This document shows, piece after piece, positions 6,728-12,828 of a stretch of DNA of 15,105 bases (position 1 is its first letter; each line of letters starts with the position of its first letter). Source of the DNA: Clostridia bacterium (GTDB taxonomy: Bacteria > Bacillota > Clostridia > Oscillospirales > Butyricicoccaceae); the NCBI GenBank assembly GCA_017547995.1, contig JAFYNW010000030.1, positions 1 through 15,105 on the forward strand. The letters are read 5' to 3'. The notes beneath the pieces are model-generated. The model worked only from the letters and a program-made list of their open reading frames with translations. It was not told where the DNA came from and did not search any database. Position numbers and translations under genes: made by a program.

Positions 6728-7480
6728 ATGGAAAGAAGAAGACGCAAAAGAAGACGGGACGTCTGGCTCGGCTTCAGCATATTGCTCAAAATCATGGGCG
6801 CGTGCGTGATATGCTGTGCAATATTCTTTGCGATGACAGTCTTTTTTAAGATACAGAGAATCACGGTGACGGGCGATAACCCATACTCAAACGAGGACGT
6901 TATCGCGGCATCGGGCATCGAAACGGGGGAGAATACCTTCTTCCTCAATAAGTTTGCAGCCATCGCGAAAATCTATCAGGAATGTCCGTATATCGACACA
7001 ATCGTTATGCGCAGACACCTGCCGAGTGAGCTTGAAATCGCAGTCACAAAATGCATCGGCATAGCGCAGATTGAGTTTGAGGGCTTCAACTATATCATCG
7101 ACAAAAACGGCAAGATTCTTGCCAAAAAGGAAGCAAGCGACGCAAACCGTTATATCAACGTGCTGGGGTGTGAGCCAAACACCATGGAAATAGGCAAATA
7201 CATAGATTTTTTACAAAAAGAAAAGGAAAAAACCCTGCTTAACGTATTGCTTATGGCACAAAAATATGGTATAATTGAACAGATAGAAAATGTAAATATT
7301 GACAAGTTATATAATCTCACTTTCGAGTACACAGACAGGTTTACAGTCGTGCTCGGTTCGGCAGAAAAAATGGAGGACAAGTTCAAGCTGCTCCTTGCAG
7401 TTGAAGGTGAGCTCGCCCTTGCCGAAAGAGGTACAATAGACATTTCAGATACGGAAAATATCCGTTTTCGTCCAAAATAA
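6728..7480 (+). CDS. ftsQ: Cell division protein FtsQ/DivIB
   Basis: FtsQ/DivIB is a bitopic divisome protein that links FtsW and its PBP to the septum through its extracytoplasmic domain. The 250-residue product begins with a very basic cytoplasmic head (ERRRRKRRR), then one membrane helix at about 17-41. A POTRA-like domain follows, starting with IQRITVTGDNPYSNEDVIAA and including CPYIDTIVMRRHLPSELEIAV. The latter pattern (aromatic-hydrophobic, then R.LP..L.I.V) is typical of FtsQ. AAGGAG lies just upstream of ATG 6728, 32 bases after murA. ftsZ follows after 27 bases with no ftsA between. The gene also appears to contain a promoter for ftsZ near 7247-7275. The family diverges strongly in sequence, so the call rests on both motif and context. 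Confidence 0.88.
   Translation: MERRRRKRRRDVWLGFSILLKIMGACVICCAIFFAMTVFFKIQRITVTGDNPYSNEDVIAASGIETGENTFFLNKFAAIAKIYQECPYIDTIVMRRHLPSELEIAVTKCIGIAQIEFEGFNYIIDKNGKILAKKEASDANRYINVLGCEPNTMEIGKYIDFLQKEKEKTLLNVLLMAQKYGIIEQIENVNIDKLYNLTFEYTDRFTVVLGSAEKMEDKFKLLLAVEGELALAERGTIDISDTENIRFRPK
7247..7275 (+). promoter_or_regulatory. Candidate internal promoter for ftsZ, within ftsQ
   Basis: An extended -10 box, TGGTATAAT (7267-7275), contains a perfect TATAAT. TTGCTT (7247-7252) lies 17 bases upstream as a partial -35 box. Transcription would begin near 7282, giving ftsZ a leader of about 225 bases. Promoters for ftsZ inside upstream division genes are known in other bacteria. This would let ftsZ be expressed above the rest of the cluster, which fits its strongly biased codon use. 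Confidence 0.4.
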
Positions 7481-7507
7481 ATTAAAAATCAAGGTGGAGG
7501 AAGTTTT

Positions 7508-8695
7508 ATGGGTTTCGAATTTGACACAGGCGTTGAATCTAATGTAAATATTAAAGTTATCGGTGTTGGCGGCGCAGGCGGCAACGCTGTAAACAGAATG
7601 ATCACATCCGGTCTCCGTGGTATCGACTTTATCGCTATCAACACAGACAAGCAGGCTCTCGATTATTCTGCATCCACAATCAAGCTCCAGATCGGTGAAA
7701 AGATCACAAAGGGTCTCGGTGCAGGCTCCAATCCTGAAATCGGCTGCAAGGCTGCTCAGGAATCTGAAGACGATATCCGTGCTCTTCTCGAAGGCTCCAA
7801 CATGGTCTTCATCACAGCAGGTATGGGCGGCGGCACAGGCACAGGCGGTGCTCCTGTTGTTGCTAAAATCGCAAAGGAAATGGGCATCCTCACAGTTGGC
7901 GTTGTAACAAAGCCATTCAGCTTCGAAGGCAGAAAGCGTACAGACCACGCTGTTATGGGTATCGGCAATCTCAAGGACAACGTTGACGCTCTCATCGTTA
8001 TCCCTAACGACAGACTCAAGCTCGTTTCCACACAGAAGATCACATTCCAGAACGCATTCGAAATTGCAGACGGCGTTCTCCGTCAGGCTGTACAGAGCAT
8101 CTCCGAGCTCATCACAGTTCCTGGCCTCATCAATCTCGACTTTGCTGACGTTTGCACAGTAATGAAGAGCGCAGGCTACGCTCATATGGGTATGGGCAGA
8201 GCAGGCGGCAAGGATAAGGCTGAAGTTGCTGCTAACATGGCTATCCAGTCCCCACTCCTCGAAACATCCATCGCTGGTGCACGCGGCGTTCTCATCAATA
8301 TCACAGGTTCTCCTGACCTCGGCCTCGACGAAATCGACGTTGCGGCTTCCATGGTAAGAGAAGCAGCTCACCCAGATGCACACATCATCTTCGGTGCTGC
8401 TATCGACGAAGACCTCGAAGACGAAATCCACATCACTGTTATCGCAACAGGCTTCGACGAACAGAAGACTTCTGCTGCTGACGGTCTCTTCACAAACGTA
8501 CTCAACAAGGCTGCTGAAGCTCCAAAGGCTGAGCCAGCTCCGGTTGCTGCTCCTGTACAGGAAGCTCCAAAGGCAGAAGAAAAGGTAGCAGAAGAAGTTG
8601 CAGACGAACAGCCAAAGACAAATAACGAAACTAAGGATATTGAACTTGATGACTTTGATGAAATCATCAAGATGTTCCAGAGAAAGACAAGATAA
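7508..8695 (+). CDS. ftsZ: Cell division GTPase FtsZ
   Basis: FtsZ is the tubulin-like GTPase that forms the cytokinetic ring. The 395-residue product shows GVGGAGGNAVNRM (19-31), NTDKQAL (45-51), the tubulin signature GGGTGTGG (107-114), the NDRL segment and the T7 loop NLDFADV needed for GTP hydrolysis across the interface. After the C-terminal GTPase subdomain comes an Ala/Pro/Glu/Lys-rich linker of about 60 residues (from about 317). The last segment is DFDEIIKMFQRKTR, basic at the end but lacking the usual P.FL core of the FtsA/SepF-binding tail. GGTGGAGGAAG sits just before ATG 7508. Codons are strongly biased to CTC, ATC, AAG and ACA, as in highly expressed genes. A hairpin terminator follows the stop. 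Confidence 0.97.
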   Translation: MGFEFDTGVESNVNIKVIGVGGAGGNAVNRMITSGLRGIDFIAINTDKQALDYSASTIKLQIGEKITKGLGAGSNPEIGCKAAQESEDDIRALLEGSNMVFITAGMGGGTGTGGAPVVAKIAKEMGILTVGVVTKPFSFEGRKRTDHAVMGIGNLKDNVDALIVIPNDRLKLVSTQKITFQNAFEIADGVLRQAVQSISELITVPGLINLDFADVCTVMKSAGYAHMGMGRAGGKDKAEVAANMAIQSPLLETSIAGARGVLINITGSPDLGLDEIDVAASMVREAAHPDAHIIFGAAIDEDLEDEIHITVIATGFDEQKTSAADGLFTNVLNKAAEAPKAEPAPVAAPVQEAPKAEEKVAEEVADEQPKTNNETKDIELDDFDEIIKMFQRKTR

Positions 8696-8714
8696 GACTT
8701 AACGAAAAAACAAT

Positions 8715-8740
8715 AGGGCGGAGCACATCCGCCCTTTATT
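8715..8740 (+). terminator. Intrinsic terminator after ftsZ, just upstream of the corA ribosome binding site
   Basis: AGGGCGGA (8715-8722) pairs with TCCGCCCT (8728-8735) around a GCACA loop, followed by a modest U-tract TTTATT. It lies 20 bases after the ftsZ stop and is the natural end of the dcw transcript. The corA ribosome binding site begins only about 8 bases later. Confidence 0.8.
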
Positions 8741-8759
8741 CGGGAAAGGGGGTCATTTT

Positions 8760-9686
8760 TTGATCAATTTTTACAAATCTGCAGGCAGCAGCATAAGAGA
8801 GATCGAAGAATACGAAGAAGGTGCGTGGATTAACCTTATAAACCCCACAGAAGAAGAAATATATATGGCAAGCCGTTTTGCAGAGGCTGAAATAGTCTTT
8901 GTAAAAGCCGCGCTGGACGATGAAGAAACTTCACGTATCGAAACGGAAGAAGAACAGACTCTCATCATCATCGACGTACCTATGGCAGAAAAGGAAGAGG
9001 ACGGCACAGTCGTTTTCTCCACACTTCCACTTGGCGTCGTAATGACGAAGAAGGGCATCATCACAGTAGCTCTTAAAGAGACCTCCGTTATCTCCGACTT
9101 CAAAAACGGCATCATCCGCGGTGTCGATACACGTCAGAAGACAAGATTCCTGCTCCTGCTTATGCTGAGAGCGGCAAACAGATACCTCTTCCATCTGCGT
9201 CAGATTGAAAAGGCATCCGACCGAAGCGAGGACGAGCTCTATAAATCCCAGAGAAATCAGGAAATCGTTCAGCTCCTCAATCTTGAAAAGTCCCTCGTTT
9301 ACTTCTCGGCTTCTCTTAAATCTTCCGAAGCGACTCTCGAAAAGCTTCTCCGCGGCCGCATCATCAAGCTTTATGATGAAGACCAGGAGCTTCTCGAAGA
9401 CGTTATCATCGAGTTTAAGCAGGCTATCGAAATGGCTGACATCTATACTCACACGCTCAACAGCACAATGGACGCCTACGCTTCCATCATTTCGAATAAT
9501 ATGAACCAGATCATGAAGGTCCTCACACTTATGACAATCTTCATGACAATCCCAACGATTATCTTCAGCTATTACGGCATGAACGTAACAAATCTGCCGA
9601 TAGCAAACTCTGTATTCCCGATAATCATTTCCCTCGTGGCAATTGGTATTATCTGGATATTCCTTAAAAAGCGCGACATTTACTAA
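8760..9686 (+). CDS. corA: CorA-family divalent metal ion (magnesium/cobalt) channel
   Basis: CorA forms a pentameric membrane channel for Mg2+ and sometimes Co2+ or Ni2+. The 308-residue product has a long acidic, helical N-terminal cytoplasmic domain opening with INFYKSAGSSIREIEEYEEGAWINLINPTEEEI. It ends with two membrane helices, the first followed by YGMN (GMN at 273-275), the family's selectivity motif. The short C-terminus ends in KKRDIY. After GMN the loop reads VTNLPIANS and not the E. coli-like MPEL, as in the broader CorA-like group, so the ion preferred is uncertain. I chose TTG 8760 because AAAGGGGG lies 7 bases upstream and the next ATG would remove the conserved first 35 residues. 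The function is unrelated to the wall cluster, and the gene is separated from it by a terminator. The aldolase gene follows after 10 bases. Confidence 0.9.
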   Translation: MINFYKSAGSSIREIEEYEEGAWINLINPTEEEIYMASRFAEAEIVFVKAALDDEETSRIETEEEQTLIIIDVPMAEKEEDGTVVFSTLPLGVVMTKKGIITVALKETSVISDFKNGIIRGVDTRQKTRFLLLLMLRAANRYLFHLRQIEKASDRSEDELYKSQRNQEIVQLLNLEKSLVYFSASLKSSEATLEKLLRGRIIKLYDEDQELLEDVIIEFKQAIEMADIYTHTLNSTMDAYASIISNNMNQIMKVLTLMTIFMTIPTIIFSYYGMNVTNLPIANSVFPIIISLVAIGIIWIFLKKRDIY

Positions 9687-9696
9687 GGTGAATACT

Positions 9697-10374
9697 ATGC
9701 TTCTTAAAGAGCTTCGCGAACAGGTCGTTTTTTACGGCAATCAGATGATTAAAAGTCAGCTCACAATGAACACAGGCGGCAATATTTCCGCCCGTGACAG
9801 AAAGTCGGGGCTTATCGCCATCAAGCCGACCTCCAAGCATTACGAGCTGCTTAAGCCTGAGGATATCACAGTAATCGATATCGACGGCAATATAATCGAA
9901 GGCGGGTACAAGCCTTCAAGCGAATGGCGTATGCACGCCGCTATCTATAAGAAATATCCAAGAGTCTGCGGCATCGTCCATTGTCATTCGATTTATGCGA
10001 CGGCTATGGCGGTGGCTGACGAGGAAATCCCCCTCATCAATCACGAGCTTTGTATGTACTGCAGTGAGCCTGTCCGAGTAATGCCTTTTGCAATGCCTGG
10101 CACAGACCAGCTTGGCGATTCTGCCCTTGAGGGTATGGCTGTCGGCAACAACGTGGCTCTGCTCAAGAATCACGGCACGGTTGCTATGGGTGCATCTCTC
10201 TGGCACGCATTTGATGCGGCTTGCGCACTCGAGCAGGCGGCAAATGCCTATTTCATTGCCAAGCAGATGGGCAAGGTGCACGTGCTTCCTGAGGAAGGAA
10301 GAAACAAGCTCCGTACCTACGACCCTCTTATGGGTGAAGATACAGGCGGCGAAGGCGAAATCCGCGCTGTATAA
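9697..10374 (+). CDS. Class II aldolase/adducin-family protein (FucA/AraD-like)
   Basis: These zinc enzymes cleave or epimerise phosphorylated sugars such as L-fuculose 1-phosphate or L-ribulose 5-phosphate. The 225-residue product has NTGGNISAR (25-33), KPTSKHYELL (43-52), SSEWRMH with Glu76 as probable acid/base, the zinc ligands His95 and His97 in IVHCHS, and His159 in LLKNHG. I cannot assign the substrate: no sugar kinase or isomerase lies nearby to decide between fuculose, rhamnulose, ribulose or methylthioribulose phosphates. ATG 9697 follows AAGGTG at 9686-9691, partly overlapping the corA stop; an in-frame ATG at 9643 inside corA lacks such a site. It is probably co-transcribed with corA. 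Confidence 0.87.
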   Translation: MLLKELREQVVFYGNQMIKSQLTMNTGGNISARDRKSGLIAIKPTSKHYELLKPEDITVIDIDGNIIEGGYKPSSEWRMHAAIYKKYPRVCGIVHCHSIYATAMAVADEEIPLINHELCMYCSEPVRVMPFAMPGTDQLGDSALEGMAVGNNVALLKNHGTVAMGASLWHAFDAACALEQAANAYFIAKQMGKVHVLPEEGRNKLRTYDPLMGEDTGGEGEIRAV

Positions 10375-10388
10375 ATACCTCTTTACAC

Positions 10389-10437
10389 GCCTCCACTTGT
10401 CAGGGGAGGGGGACCATCGTAACGATGGTGGAGGGGT
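10389..10437. repeat. Dispersed hairpin repeat with two competing stems
   Basis: CCTCC (10390-10394) can pair with GGAGG at 10405-10409, or as CCTCCAC with GTGGAGG at 10428-10434. Between them ACCATCGT (10413-10420) and ACGATGGT (10422-10429) form a perfect inverted repeat. The second option shares bases with the last stem, so alternative folds exclude each other. The layout (CCTCC..TTGTCAGGGGAGG, then a variable palindrome, then GGAGGGG) resembles a repeat I recall as scattered through intergenic regions of gut Clostridia. It follows the aldolase stop by 14 bases. Confidence 0.65.
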
Positions 10438-10448
10438 AGTAACCTTAT

Positions 10449-10454
10449 TATAAT
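10449..10454 (+). promoter_or_regulatory. Candidate -10 box (TATAAT) upstream of lspA
   Basis: A perfect TATAAT lies between the dispersed repeat and the terminator. No good -35 box is present 17 bases upstream, where the repeat sequence lies. If used, the lspA transcript would start near 10461 and carry the 10475-10500 terminator in its leader. The run is AT-rich, so a chance match is possible. Confidence 0.3.
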
Positions 10455-10474
10455 AAAAAAACAATATACCCAGG

Positions 10475-10500
10475 AAAAAGCAGGCATAGTCCTGCTTTTT
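10475..10500 (+). terminator. Strong intrinsic terminator immediately upstream of lspA
   Basis: AAAAAGCAGG (10475-10484) and CCTGCTTTTT (10491-10500) form a perfect 10-bp stem around a CATAGT loop, with the U-run in the 3' arm. It can end the corA-aldolase transcript. The lspA ribosome binding site starts about 4 bases later, leaving no room for a promoter between them, so lspA must be reached by read-through or by a promoter upstream of the hairpin. Confidence 0.85.
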
Positions 10501-10515
10501 GCGAAAGGAAATCAA

Positions 10516-11076
10516 ATGATATATATTTTTCTGTTTATAGCCTTTCTTGCCTGCGATATGTGGGTGAAAAACTGGACCCTCACTGTGCTCAAGGAAGTGG
10601 GCAGCATGGAGGTACTCCCAAAGCTTCTCGCTCTCACTTACGCGGAAAATAAAGGCGCGGCATTCAGTATGCTTTCGGGCGCAAGATGGTTTTTCGTCAT
10701 CGCGGCACTTGCTTTTGTCATCGCACTCATCGTGATGTACAAGAAAAACCACTTCGTCAACTGGTGGAGCAAGCTCGGCGCAGTTATGGTGGCGGCAGGT
10801 GCCATCGGCAACGCAATCGACCGTATGCGCTATGGCTTCGTGGTCGATATGTTCGAGTTTCTCTTTGTAAAGTTTGCCATCTTCAACGTGGCTGACGTCT
10901 TTATCACAATAGGCGCTGTGATTTTCTGCCTCTACATCTTCGTCAGCGAAATGGACGAGCAGAAGAAAAAGAAGTCTGAGCCTGACGTAATTCAGGTGGC
11001 GGACACAGAGGAATACACAGAAACTGCCGAAGCGGAAGCAGAGCTCAAGGAAGACGAGGTAAAGACTGATGAATAA
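10516..11076 (+). CDS. lspA: Lipoprotein signal peptidase (signal peptidase II, LspA)
   Basis: LspA is a membrane aspartyl protease that removes signal peptides from lipid-modified prolipoproteins. The 186-residue product has four hydrophobic helices and the family motifs: Asp14 with Lys18, AENKGAAFS (43-51), GAIGNAIDR (95-103), VVDMFEF with catalytic Asp111, and FNVADV with catalytic Asp127. An unusual feature is a cytoplasmic tail of about 40 residues (146-186) rich in Lys, then Glu and Asp, which most LspA proteins lack. AAAGGAA lies 6 bases before ATG 10516. The end overlaps the pseudouridine synthase gene by 8 bases; this lspA-rlu pairing is common in Firmicutes. Confidence 0.94.
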   Translation: MIYIFLFIAFLACDMWVKNWTLTVLKEVGSMEVLPKLLALTYAENKGAAFSMLSGARWFFVIAALAFVIALIVMYKKNHFVNWWSKLGAVMVAAGAIGNAIDRMRYGFVVDMFEFLFVKFAIFNVADVFITIGAVIFCLYIFVSEMDEQKKKKSEPDVIQVADTEEYTETAEAEAELKEDEVKTDE

Positions 11077-11980
11077 GCTTATCGTCGAATCCGCCTTTGC
11101 AGGCAAGCGAATTGACGCGTTTATCGCGGAAAACGTAGAAAATATGTCCCGTAATGCCTGTGTAAACCTCATCGAAGAGGGCAATATCACAGTCAACGGC
11201 AAGAATATAAAGAAGAATTACAAGGTGAGTGAGGGTGACGTTGTGGAAATCACAATGCCTGAGCTCAAGCCATACGAAGCCATTCCGCAGAAGATGGACC
11301 TTGATATCCGTTACGAAGACAAAGACGTGCTTGTCATCAACAAGCCGAAGGGAATGGTTGTCCATCCTGCCCCTGGCAACGAGGACGGCACACTTGTAAA
11401 CGCGCTCCTCGATTACTGCAAGGAGGACCTTTCGGGCATTGGCGGCGTACAGCGTCCGGGCATCGTACACCGTATCGACAAGGAAACAAGCGGTCTGCTC
11501 ATCGTTGCGAAAAACGATATGGCCCACAGACATCTTTCCGACCAGCTCAAGACACGCACACTCAGCCGTAAATATTACGCTCTCGTCCTCGGCAATATAA
11601 AGGAGGACAGCGGCACGATTGACGCGCCTATCGGCAGAAGCTTAAAAGACCGCAAGAAGATGGCGATTATCGCAAACGGCAGAGATGCCGTGACACATTT
11701 CAGGGTGCTTGCCCGTTTTGTAGGCTACACGCTTGTGGAATGTAAGTTGCAGACAGGCCGCACACATCAGATTCGCGTACACATGGCACATATCCATCAC
11801 CCTATCGCGGGCGATAACGTCTACGGCAACAAGACCGATAAGTCGGGCATCGACGGACAGTGCCTCCACGCAAAGGAATTGGAGTTTATCCACCCTGCAA
11901 CTGAGGAAAATATTCACGTGGAATGTCCTCTGCCTGAATATTTTGAAACCTTTTTGAAAAAATTAAAGCCTTTGGAGTAA
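11069..11980 (+). CDS. RluA-family 23S rRNA pseudouridine synthase (RluD-like)
   Basis: Enzymes of this family convert uridines in 23S rRNA to pseudouridine. The 303-residue product has an N-terminal S4 RNA-binding domain (about 12-62, with SRNACVNLIEEGNITVNG). The catalytic domain follows with INKPKGMVVHPAPG (90-103) and HRIDKETSGLLIVAKN (134-149), Asp137 being the nucleophile. GRTHQIRVH and HAKELEF occur near the C-terminus. An S4 domain with this catalytic domain suits RluD-type enzymes (target near position 1911-1917 in E. coli numbering), but clostridial paralogues vary, so the exact site is not assigned. ATG 11069 lies within the 3' end of lspA with GAGG upstream, implying translational coupling. 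Confidence 0.92.
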   Translation: MNKLIVESAFAGKRIDAFIAENVENMSRNACVNLIEEGNITVNGKNIKKNYKVSEGDVVEITMPELKPYEAIPQKMDLDIRYEDKDVLVINKPKGMVVHPAPGNEDGTLVNALLDYCKEDLSGIGGVQRPGIVHRIDKETSGLLIVAKNDMAHRHLSDQLKTRTLSRKYYALVLGNIKEDSGTIDAPIGRSLKDRKKMAIIANGRDAVTHFRVLARFVGYTLVECKLQTGRTHQIRVHMAHIHHPIAGDNVYGNKTDKSGIDGQCLHAKELEFIHPATEENIHVECPLPEYFETFLKKLKPLE

Positions 11981-11983
11981 GAT

Positions 11984-12787
11984 ATGAAAAAGTTTGACGG
12001 TATGCTCATTCTGTCCGATATGGACGGCACTCTCCTCGACAGCGAAAAGAAAATCAGCGAAGAAAATATCAGGGCGATTCAGTATTTTGTCGATAACGGC
12101 GGCAAGTTTTCTCTTGCTACAGGCCGCTCGAAGAGCTCGATGGAATATTACGTCCAGCATCTTCCGATAAACGCTCCCGTCGTCGTCTATAACGGCGCAG
12201 GTGTTTACGATTTCAAGGCGGACAAGTTCGTTTTCCAGAAGTATATGGACGATACCTGCATCGCTTTCATAGATGATATCTGCAGAGAGTTTCCTTTTGT
12301 CGCAGGCGAGGTTTATCTCGATTTCACAGAGTTTGTCGTCAACGGCAACGAAATCACAGACTGGCATTTCAAGCAGATTCGCCTTCCTATGATTGAAAAG
12401 AAGTCGACGGAAATCCCTCTCCCTTGGGTTAAAATCAACTTCTGTATCCCAGCTGAAAGAATCGACGAGGTTGAGGCTTATGCGCTTGAAAAACATTCAA
12501 AATGGTTCTTCCAGCGCTCGGGCAGCCGCTTCCTTGAGGCTATGAGCAAGGGTGTGGACAAGGGCACAGGCGCTCTCGAAGTGTGCAAGGCAGAGAATAT
12601 CGATCCGAAGTATCTCTTTACAATCGGCGACCACCTCAACGATATCGAGCTTATCGAGGCTGCAGGCATCTCATTCTGCCCTGCAAACTCTCAGGATAAA
12701 ATCAAGGAAATGGCCGACGTCATCGTGACAGACAATAACAACAGCGCACTTGCAAGCATGATTGACTGGCTCGATAAAAAGTTCTAA
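11984..12787 (+). CDS. Cof-type HAD-superfamily phosphatase (class IIB)
   Basis: The product is a probable cytoplasmic phosphatase of sugar phosphates or related metabolites; the substrate cannot be read from sequence. The 267 residues show the HAD nucleophile motif DMDGT (12-16), ATGRS (45-49), Lys193 in DKGTG, and the acidic motif GDHLND (215-220). The C2B-type cap lies between about 85 and 185. The gene starts three bases after the rlu stop and is the last of the lspA group. A hairpin terminator follows within six bases of its stop. Confidence 0.9.
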   Translation: MKKFDGMLILSDMDGTLLDSEKKISEENIRAIQYFVDNGGKFSLATGRSKSSMEYYVQHLPINAPVVVYNGAGVYDFKADKFVFQKYMDDTCIAFIDDICREFPFVAGEVYLDFTEFVVNGNEITDWHFKQIRLPMIEKKSTEIPLPWVKINFCIPAERIDEVEAYALEKHSKWFFQRSGSRFLEAMSKGVDKGTGALEVCKAENIDPKYLFTIGDHLNDIELIEAAGISFCPANSQDKIKEMADVIVTDNNNSALASMIDWLDKKF

Positions 12788-12792
12788 AAAAT

Positions 12793-12823
12793 AAAAGTCT
12801 TCCGTAAATGGAAGACTTTTTTT
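12793..12823. terminator. Bidirectional intrinsic terminator between convergent genes
   Basis: AAAAGTCTTCC (12793-12803) and GGAAGACTTTT (12810-12820) make a perfect 11-bp stem around GTAAAT, followed by more T residues on the plus strand. On the minus strand the stem is likewise followed by a T-rich run. It lies between the HAD gene and the minus-strand membrane protein gene, both ending within 10 bases of it, and can serve both. Confidence 0.9.
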
Positions 12824-12828
12824 ATGCC

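Noticed and set aside
7445..8431. 328-codon minus-strand open frame opposite ftsZ
   Set aside because: Antisense to a fully conserved ftsZ, with no domain pattern.
9643..9696. ATG 9643 as the aldolase start
   Set aside because: It would overlap corA by 44 bases with no ribosome binding site; ATG 9697 has AAGGTG upstream and matches family N-termini.
9916..11202. 428-codon minus-strand open frame
   Set aside because: It lies antisense to the aldolase, lspA and the start of the rlu gene, crosses their terminator and repeat, is rich in Cys and His, and has no recognisable domain; it is a shadow frame.
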